A stretch of 64,000 nt of DNA from Neorhizobium alkalisoli (GTDB lineage Bacteria; Pseudomonadota; Alphaproteobacteria; Rhizobiales; Rhizobiaceae). The notes beneath the pieces were generated by a model. That model was not told the DNA's origin. It did not search any database and saw only the letters and a list, made by a program, of their open reading frames with translations. The stretch covers positions 1 to 64,000 of the forward strand of contig NZ_VIWP01000006.1 of assembly GCF_007829835.1 (NCBI RefSeq), in the 5' to 3' direction. Numbering within the stretch: the stretch's first letter is position 1; each line of letters starts with the position of its first letter. Both the position numbers and the translations under genes were made by a program. Shown one piece after another: positions 58,388 through 64,000 of this stretch.

Positions 58388-59479
58388 ATGAGCAAAGCCG
58401 CCGAAATCGACATCGCATCCGTCTCGAAGATCTACGGAACGACCACGGCTGTCCATGCCATCAGCCTGAAGATACCGGCCGGTACCTATTGCTGCCTGCT
58501 CGGACCTTCCGGCTGCGGCAAGACTTCGACGCTGCGGATGATCGCCGGTCACGAGAGTATTTCGTCGGGTGACGTGCGGCTTGGCAATACCGTCGTCACC
58601 GACCTGCCGCCCGCAAGGCGCGGCACGGCGATGATGTTCCAGTCCTATGCGCTGTTTCCGCATCTCGACTTGATCGACAATGTTGCCTTCAGCCTGAAGA
58701 TGAAGGGTGTCGAGAAGGATGCCCGGCGCGCCAAGGCGCTCGAAATGCTGAAGCTGATGCAGCTCGAAGCCTATGCAACCCGCCGCCCGGCGCAGCTTTC
58801 CGGCGGCCAGCAGCAGCGTGTGGCGCTTGCCCGCGCGCTGATCACCGATCCGGAAGCGCTTCTGCTCGACGAGCCGCTTTCGGCGCTCGATCCATTCCTG
58901 AAAATCCGCATGCGGGCGGAGCTGAAGAAGCTGCAGACCTCGCTCGGTATCACCTTCGTGCATGTGACGCATAGCCAGGAAGAGGCTATGGCGCTGGCCG
59001 ATATCATCGTCATCATGAACGATGGCCGGATCGAGCAGGCCGCGCATCCGCGTGTCGTCTTCGAGCGGCCGGCGACCGCCTTCGTTGCCCGGTTCATGGG
59101 CGACCACAATGTCATTTCCGGCCGCGTCATCAGCCATCAGGGCAATCGCCTGAAACTGTCGGTTCCGGCGGGCGGCGATTTTCTGGCGACCGATGTCGGG
59201 GCCGCGGGCCTGAGCGACACGGCCGATATTGCCATTCGCACCGACCATGTGCGGATCGGCGCGCCTTCGGAAGAGGGCCTCGGTTTCACCGGTTCCGTCT
59301 CCAACGTCGAATATCGCGGGTCGTCCGTAAAACTCACCGTCAACGGTGCCGGCGTCGAGGATTTTACCGCGATCCTCAGCGACACCGAGTTTTTCGCAAA
59401 TCCCGTCAAGGTCGGCGAGGCGATCCCGCTGTCCTGGGGGCCGGAGGACGCCATCGTCCTCGGCCGGCTGACACACTGA
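58388..59479 (+). CDS. Polyamine-type ABC transporter ATPase (PotA-like)
   Basis: A 363-residue ATPase. The N-terminal ABC domain has Walker A GPSGCGKTS (39-47), signature LSGGQQQRVALARAL and LLLDEPLSALDPFLK. The C-terminal TOBE domain (about 270-360; AIRTDHVRIG, SNVEYRGSSVKLTV) marks the spermidine/putrescine/iron importer group. It heads an operon with the matching binding protein and two permeases. Confidence 0.92.
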   Translation: MSKAAEIDIASVSKIYGTTTAVHAISLKIPAGTYCCLLGPSGCGKTSTLRMIAGHESISSGDVRLGNTVVTDLPPARRGTAMMFQSYALFPHLDLIDNVAFSLKMKGVEKDARRAKALEMLKLMQLEAYATRRPAQLSGGQQQRVALARALITDPEALLLDEPLSALDPFLKIRMRAELKKLQTSLGITFVHVTHSQEEAMALADIIVIMNDGRIEQAAHPRVVFERPATAFVARFMGDHNVISGRVISHQGNRLKLSVPAGGDFLATDVGAAGLSDTADIAIRTDHVRIGAPSEEGLGFTGSVSNVEYRGSSVKLTVNGAGVEDFTAILSDTEFFANPVKVGEAIPLSWGPEDAIVLGRLTH

Positions 59480-59516
59480 TCAACTTTCAAAAAAACCAAC
59501 CAGAGGAGAACTGAAC

Positions 59517-60806
59517 ATGACTGAGACCAAGAAGGCAGCAAAGGGCATTTCGCGCCGCTCGCTGCTGAAGACCGCTTCCGCAGCTGCCGGTCTCGCCGCC
59601 GGCTCGGGCGTCATCACCGGCTTCCCGACCATCTGGGCGCAGAACCCGATCACCATCCGCCAGTTCGGCACCGGTGTTTCGAACCTCAATGCGATTGCCG
59701 AGAAGTGCAAGGCCGACCTTGGCATCACGCTCGAAATGACCGCAACCGACTCGGATGCCGCCGCCCAGCGCGCCGTCACCCAGCCGAATTCCTATGACAT
59801 CGCCGATATCGAATACTGGATCCTGAAAAAGGTCTACCCGGCCGGCGTCATCCAGCCGATGGACGTCAAGAAGCTGAAATATTACGACAAGGTCGTGCCG
59901 CTCTTCAAGAACGGCAAGCTGAAGCCGGACAGCGTTATCGCGCAGGGTACCGCGCCACACACGGTCGGCTTCGTCGAAAAGCCGGGCGACAAGAAGTTCG
60001 CCAAGGGCGAGACCCAGTATTTCACCATGATGCCGACGATCTACAATGCCGATACACTCGGCATCCGTCCGGACCTCGTCGGCCGCGAGATCTCGACCTG
60101 GGCCGACATCATGGACCCGAAATTCAAGGGCAAGACCTCGATCCTCAACATCCCGTCGATCGGCATCATGGATGCCGCGATGATCATGGAAGCCATGGGC
60201 AATATCAAATATGCCGACAAGGGCAACATGACCAAGGAAGAGATCGACAAGACGATCGACTTCCTGATCAAGGCCAAGCAGGGCGGCCAGTTCCGCGCCT
60301 TCTGGAAGTCCTTCGACGAGTCGGTCAACCTGATGGCATCGGGCGAAGTCATCATCCAGTCCATGTGGTCGCCGGCCGTCGCCGCCGTCCGCTCCAAGGG
60401 CATCGCCTGCAAATACCAGCCGCTCAAGGAAGGCTATCGCTCGTGGGGCGGCGGTCTTGGCCTTGCCTCGCATCTCTCGGGTGCCAAGCTCGACGCAGCC
60501 TATGAATATATCAACTGGTACACGTCCGGCTGGGTCGGCGCCTACCTCAACCGCCAGGGTTACTATTCGGCCGCCATGGACACCGCCAAGGGCTTCATGA
60601 CCGAGGACGAATGGGGCTACTGGATCGAAGGCAAGGCCGCCAAGGGCGATATCGTTGCTCCGGACGGCAAGGTCATGGAAAAGGCCGGCGCAGTCCGCGA
60701 CGGCGGCTCGTTCGAAGAGCGCATGGGCCATGTGGCATGCTGGAACTCCGTCATGGACGAAGACCGCTACATGGTTCGCCGCTGGAACGAGTTCATCGCG
60801 GCTTAA
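59517..60806 (+). CDS. Extracellular solute-binding protein, polyamine type, Tat-exported
   Basis: A 429-residue binding protein of the SBP_bac_1/8 polyamine group. The N-terminus ISRRSLLKTASAAAGLAAGS carries a twin-arginine signal (SRRSLLK), so it is exported folded. The mature part includes GVSNLNAIAEKCKADLGITLEM, WADIMDPKFKGKTSILNIPS and a Trp-rich ligand region. A strong ribosome site (AGAGGAGA) precedes it. Possible cargo includes polyamines, related amines or small oligopeptide-like compounds. Confidence 0.9.
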   Translation: MTETKKAAKGISRRSLLKTASAAAGLAAGSGVITGFPTIWAQNPITIRQFGTGVSNLNAIAEKCKADLGITLEMTATDSDAAAQRAVTQPNSYDIADIEYWILKKVYPAGVIQPMDVKKLKYYDKVVPLFKNGKLKPDSVIAQGTAPHTVGFVEKPGDKKFAKGETQYFTMMPTIYNADTLGIRPDLVGREISTWADIMDPKFKGKTSILNIPSIGIMDAAMIMEAMGNIKYADKGNMTKEEIDKTIDFLIKAKQGGQFRAFWKSFDESVNLMASGEVIIQSMWSPAVAAVRSKGIACKYQPLKEGYRSWGGGLGLASHLSGAKLDAAYEYINWYTSGWVGAYLNRQGYYSAAMDTAKGFMTEDEWGYWIEGKAAKGDIVAPDGKVMEKAGAVRDGGSFEERMGHVACWNSVMDEDRYMVRRWNEFIAA

Positions 60807-60826
60807 TTCTCCGCGATCGGAGATTG

Positions 60827-60956
60827 CCCCTCACCCTAGCCCTCTCCCCGCGCGCGGGGAGAGGGGACGTGCCCCGATCGAGGGCAGGGTGGGTGCCACA
60901 AATTTCCTTCTCCCCGCTTGCGGGGAGAAGGTGCCCGGCAGGGCGGATGAGGGGCC
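60827..60956. repeat. RIME-like intergenic palindromic element
   Basis: Two GC-rich palindromes lie in tandem: 60840-60865 (CCCTCTCCCC to its inverse around GCGCGC) and 60906-60931 (CCTTCTCCCC to its inverse around GCTTGC). Outer CCCCTCA / TGAGGGG ends bracket them. This is the structure of the Rhizobium-specific intergenic mosaic elements. It sits between the binding-protein and permease genes of one operon and would form two stable mRNA hairpins. Confidence 0.75.
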
Positions 60957-60989
60957 GGCTCAAGCGAGCCCCAAACAGGGAGCGACTGA

Positions 60990-61898
60990 ATGGCGACGAT
61001 GACATCCTCCGAGACGGACAAGATCGAAAGCCCGAAAAAGGCCTTTCGCCTGTCGCCGGCTGCGATTTCCTATCTTCAGGCGACGCCGCTGACGGTCATC
61101 CTCGGCGCGTTTCTTCTCCTGCCGATCGCCATGATCGCGGTGGTCAGCTTCTGGGATTACGACTTTGCCCAGATGTATCCCGATTTCCTGACGATGAACT
61201 ATGCCGAAACGCTCGGCTCCTGGGTCACCTGGAAGACCTATCTCAACACGCTGAAATTCGCCGTCATCGTCTGGGCGATCACCGTGTTCATCGGTTTCTG
61301 GGTCGCCTATTTTCTCGCGTTCCACATCCGTACCACCGCCATGCAGATGGTGCTTTTCCTCGTCTGCACCGTGCCGTTCCTCACCTCGAACATCATCCGC
61401 ATGATTTCCTGGATCCCGGTTCTCGGCCGCAACGGCATCATCAATTCGGGACTGATCCATTCCGGTATCATATCCGAGCCGGTGGAATGGCTGCTCTATT
61501 CCGATTTCGCCGTCGTGCTTGCCATGGTGCATCTCTATACGCTGTTCATGGTGACGCCGATCTTCAACACGCTGATGCGTATCGACAAATCGCTGGTCGA
61601 GGCGGCGCGTGATGCCGGTGCATCGAGTGTGCAGATCCTGACCAATGTCATCATCCCGCTGGCGAAACCTGGCATCGCGATCGGCACGATCTTTGTCGTC
61701 ACCCTCGTCATGGCGGATTTTTCGACCGTGCAGGTCATGTCCGGTGGGCAGAGCGCCTCGGTGGCGCTGATGATGAAGAACCAGATGTCGCTGCTGCAAT
61801 ATCCGGCCGCTGCGGCCAACGCCGTCGTGCTGCTCGTTCTCGTTCTCCTGATGGTCGCGGGCATCCTGCGCATCGTCGATATTCGCAAGGAGCTTTGA
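60990..61898 (+). CDS. Polyamine-type ABC transporter permease (PotB-like)
   Basis: A 302-residue inner-membrane permease with about six membrane segments. The N-terminal cytosolic stretch precedes TPLTVILGAFLLLPIAMIAVV. The ATPase-docking loop is LVEAARDAGASSVQILTNVIIP. It pairs with the next gene product. It follows the RIME-like element, which may lower its expression relative to the binding protein. Confidence 0.92.
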   Translation: MATMTSSETDKIESPKKAFRLSPAAISYLQATPLTVILGAFLLLPIAMIAVVSFWDYDFAQMYPDFLTMNYAETLGSWVTWKTYLNTLKFAVIVWAITVFIGFWVAYFLAFHIRTTAMQMVLFLVCTVPFLTSNIIRMISWIPVLGRNGIINSGLIHSGIISEPVEWLLYSDFAVVLAMVHLYTLFMVTPIFNTLMRIDKSLVEAARDAGASSVQILTNVIIPLAKPGIAIGTIFVVTLVMADFSTVQVMSGGQSASVALMMKNQMSLLQYPAAAANAVVLLVLVLLMVAGILRIVDIRKEL

Positions 61899-61899
61899 G

Positions 61900-62718
61900 A
61901 TGCACAGGGAAAAACGTTCTCGCGAGTTCTACATTCTGGCGATCTTCTTTGCAGTCTTTGTCCTTTTCCTCTACGGGCCACTTTCGGCGATCCTGATCCT
62001 CTCCTTCCAGGGGCCGAATGGCGGTCTCACCTTCCCGCTCAACGGCGTGTCGCTGCGCTGGTTCGCCAATTTGTTCGAGACACAGGCGGTCGGTGATTTC
62101 GGCGGCTCGTTCCGGCGGTCGGCGATGCTTGGCATCATGGTGATGATCGTCACCGTTCTGGTTTCCCTGCTGGCGGGCCTTGCCTTCCGGCGCCGTTTCA
62201 TCGGTGCGACGGCCCTGTTTTATCTGGCCGTCGCCAGCCTCGTCGTGCCCTCGATCATCATCTCGCTCGGCATTGGCGTCGTCTTCCAGCAGATCGGCCT
62301 GCAGCCGTCCTGGTATTCTTCGGCTTTTGGCGCGCATCTGACTTGGACGCTGCCCTTCGGCGTGCTGATCATGTTTGCTGTCTTCAACCGCTTTTCGCCG
62401 GCCTACGAGGAAGCCGCGCGCGATCTCGGCGCAAGCTCGTGGCAGACCTTTGCCCATGTCGTGCTGCCGATGATCGCGCCGAGCCTGATCGGCGTCGGCC
62501 TGTTCGGCTTCACGCTCTCCTATGACGAATTCGCCCGCACGCTGATGACGGCCGGCTCGTTCAACACGCTGCCGCTCGAAATCTATGGCATGACGACGAA
62601 TGTCACGACGCCGGTGCTTTATGCGCTCGGCACCGTCACGACGGTCTTTTCCTTCCTCGTCATCGCCGGCACGCTCGGCCTCATCGTTCATCTCAACCGC
62701 CGCCGGCTGCGGTCCTGA
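61900..62718 (+). CDS. Polyamine-type ABC transporter permease (PotC-like)
   Basis: A 272-residue permease with six predicted membrane segments. The docking loop YEEAARDLGASSWQTFAHVVLP is typical of the PotC group. It starts one base after the previous permease stop, so translation is coupled. Confidence 0.92.
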   Translation: MHREKRSREFYILAIFFAVFVLFLYGPLSAILILSFQGPNGGLTFPLNGVSLRWFANLFETQAVGDFGGSFRRSAMLGIMVMIVTVLVSLLAGLAFRRRFIGATALFYLAVASLVVPSIIISLGIGVVFQQIGLQPSWYSSAFGAHLTWTLPFGVLIMFAVFNRFSPAYEEAARDLGASSWQTFAHVVLPMIAPSLIGVGLFGFTLSYDEFARTLMTAGSFNTLPLEIYGMTTNVTTPVLYALGTVTTVFSFLVIAGTLGLIVHLNRRRLRS

Positions 62719-62727
62719 GGCTTTTTT

Positions 62728-63474
62728 ATGCGCATATTGCTCGTTAATCCCAACACGACCGCGACGATGACGGCGACGGCCGCCGACTCTGCAAGGCGGG
62801 TCGCCAATGCAGGCACGGAAATCGTCGCCGTTACATCCTCGATGGGCCCGGTTTCGATCGAGGGCTATTATGACGAGGCATTTGCCGTGCCTGGCATGCT
62901 GATCGAAATCGCTAAGGGAGAGAAGGAAGGCGCTGAGGCGGCAATCATCGCCTGTTTCGACGATACCGGGCTCGATGCGGCGCGGGCGCTCGCGGATATT
63001 CCCGTGATCGGTATCTGCGAGGCGGCTGTCGCCGCAACCGCCTTCATCGCCCAGCGCTTTACGATCGTGACGACGATGGAGCGCTCGCGGTTGCCGCTCG
63101 AACATCTGGTCCATCGTTACGGCATGTCCGGACGCTGCAAGGTGCGGGCTGCCGACATTCCGGTTCTGTCGTTGGAGGATCCGGCCTCGAATGCCCGCGA
63201 GCGGCTGCGGGCAGAGATCACTCTTGCGCTGAAGGAAGACAAGGCCGAGGCGATCGTGCTCGGTTGTGCCGGCATGGCGGATCTGACGGCCGAGCTTCGC
63301 GCCGAGTTCGGCGTGCCTGTCGTCGATGGCGTGGCGGCGGCGGTGAAACAGGCGGAAGCGCTGGTGGCGCTTGGTCTCTCGACCGCCAAACAGGGCGCCT
63401 ATGCGACGCCGGTGACAAAACCCTACAAGGGTCTGCTGGAAAAATTTGCACCGCAGGAGCTCAAGGCGTCGTGA
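62728..63474 (+). CDS. Asp/Glu/hydantoin racemase family protein
   Basis: A 248-residue racemase of the HyuE/Dcg1-like group. It begins MRILLVNPNTTATMT, and the two catalytic Cys lie in IIACFDDTGLDAARAL and IVLGCAGMADL. Such enzymes racemise hydantoins, allantoin-type or acidic amino compounds. Placed last in the importer operon, nine bases after the permease, it likely acts on the imported substrate. This suggests a hydantoin or a nitrogen-rich compound rather than a plain polyamine. Confidence 0.85.
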   Translation: MRILLVNPNTTATMTATAADSARRVANAGTEIVAVTSSMGPVSIEGYYDEAFAVPGMLIEIAKGEKEGAEAAIIACFDDTGLDAARALADIPVIGICEAAVAATAFIAQRFTIVTTMERSRLPLEHLVHRYGMSGRCKVRAADIPVLSLEDPASNARERLRAEITLALKEDKAEAIVLGCAGMADLTAELRAEFGVPVVDGVAAAVKQAEALVALGLSTAKQGAYATPVTKPYKGLLEKFAPQELKAS

Positions 63475-64000
63475 CTGCGCAACCGGTCATTCGCCCTCTG
63501 TCGCTTGATGAGGTGGGTCAGCTGATTGATTGGGCAGCCGGAGAAGGCTGGAATCCCGGCCTTGATGATGCAGCTGCATTTCATGCGGCGGATCCGGATG
63601 GCTTTATCGGCTGTTTTGTCGATGGGCGCCTCGCAGCCGGCATATCCGCCGTCCGCTACGGTGCTGACTTCGGCTTCATCGGCCTCTATATCGCCCATCC
63701 CGATTTTCGCAGCCGCGGTTTTGGTCGACTTGCCTGGGATGCCGGCATGGCGCATCTCGATGGCCGCACGATCGGGCTCGACGGCGTGCCGGAGCAGCAG
63801 GCGAATTATCGCAGCATGGGTTTTGTCGCGGCCTACCGGACGATCCGCTGGAGCGGCAGGATTACCGATGACGCGATGGCTTTCGGGCAGGTGGAGGCAT
63901 TTGCCGATATCCATTCCGCCGAGGATTTTGAGGCTGATATCGTCGCCTATGACAGGACTGTTTTCCCGGCTGACCGCGCTGCTTTCCTGAGTGTCTGGCT
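63471..64000 (+). CDS. GNAT family N-acetyltransferase (truncated by window end)
   Basis: It starts with GTG at 63471, overlapping the racemase stop (GTGA), and is still open at the window end, so only the first 176 residues are seen. The GNAT core contains FIGLYIAHPDFRSRGFGRLAWDAGM, where RSRGFG is the acetyl-CoA loop (motif A). A second, related half begins near the window end. It is translationally coupled to the racemase and probably modifies the same substrate class. The acceptor is unknown. Confidence 0.85.
   Translation, partial: MTAQPVIRPLSLDEVGQLIDWAAGEGWNPGLDDAAAFHAADPDGFIGCFVDGRLAAGISAVRYGADFGFIGLYIAHPDFRSRGFGRLAWDAGMAHLDGRTIGLDGVPEQQANYRSMGFVAAYRTIRWSGRITDDAMAFGQVEAFADIHSAEDFEADIVAYDRTVFPADRAAFLSVW

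Noticed and set aside
59487..60731. A 414-codon minus-strand open frame opposite the Tat-exported binding protein
   Set aside because: The opposite strand encodes a full-length binding protein with signal peptide; the antisense frame only reflects codon bias.
61735..63114. A 459-codon open frame on the minus strand, rich in Arg, Asp and His
   Set aside because: It is antisense to the permease and racemase genes, which have clear family motifs. Its composition is the mirror of GC-rich codon use, and no protein family is recognisable.
1..64000. CRISPR arrays, tRNA or rRNA genes, insertion sequences and integrase genes
   Set aside because: I looked for regular spaced repeats, cloverleaf-like segments and transposase or integrase motifs and saw none. 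A tRNA or small-RNA scan would be needed to exclude weak cases.

Overview
The window looks like alphaproteobacterial chromosome of the Rhizobiaceae (Agrobacterium/Rhizobium/Neorhizobium type). The reasons are GC-rich coding sequence, a type VI secretion (T6SS) locus in the same order as the Agrobacterium tumefaciens imp/hcp operons, many amino-acid-type ABC importers, an NrsF-controlled ECF sigma factor, and one copy of a RIME-like rhizobial intergenic palindrome. This assignment is inference from gene content. No rRNA, tRNA, CRISPR array, insertion sequence or prophage was recognised, and no stretch longer than 300 bases lacks a gene.

Layout. 1-3.3 kb: a Tat-exported alpha/beta hydrolase diverges from an ECF sigma factor and its NrsF-type anti-sigma, followed by a DUF1353 lipoprotein; bases 1-204 hold nothing I recognise. 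3.35-9.7 kb: a minus-strand uptake operon (cytosolic phthalate-decarboxylase-like protein, periplasmic binding protein, permease, ATPase) ends in a strong terminator, with an M20 amidohydrolase just beyond it and a divergent MocR regulator. 9.9-11 kb: a lone polysaccharide-export lipoprotein.

11-42.2 kb: a complete T6SS. The minus-strand operon runs tssA-tssB-tssC41-tssC40-tagJ-tssE-tssF-tssG-fha-tssK-tssL-tssM-tagF/pppA-ppkA, and the plus-strand operon starts with clpV and hcp. The plus strand continues with an unrecognised gene, vgrG and two effector modules, each led by a DUF4123 adaptor: a small candidate toxin with its immunity protein, then a Tde-like DNase (glycine zipper, HxxD) with two tandem Tdi immunity paralogues and a PAAR tip. 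tssJ is not in the locus. The second immunity gene and a five-codon PAAR stub show a recent recombination event.

42.2-50.3 kb: a probable quinate/shikimate catabolic island. It contains an AroE-like dehydrogenase, a variant type II dehydroquinase, a QuiC-type dehydroshikimate dehydratase, a dedicated polar-amino-acid-type ABC importer and two FCD-GntR regulators. 50.4-53.4 kb: an FMN reductase, an arginase and a flavin monooxygenase. 53.4-57.4 kb: an amino-acid ABC importer whose operon also carries a HutC-like repressor and the monooxygenase. 57.4-64 kb: an FCD-GntR regulator divergent from a polyamine-type ABC importer, a hydantoin/Asp-Glu racemase and a GNAT acetyltransferase cut by the window end.

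Overall, the window joins a contact-dependent antibacterial weapon to a set of nutrient-scavenging modules typical of a soil or rhizosphere bacterium. Several small inverted repeats in front of operons are proposed as operators, and GC-rich hairpins follow the genes for high-copy proteins (TssB, TssC41, Hcp and periplasmic binding proteins).
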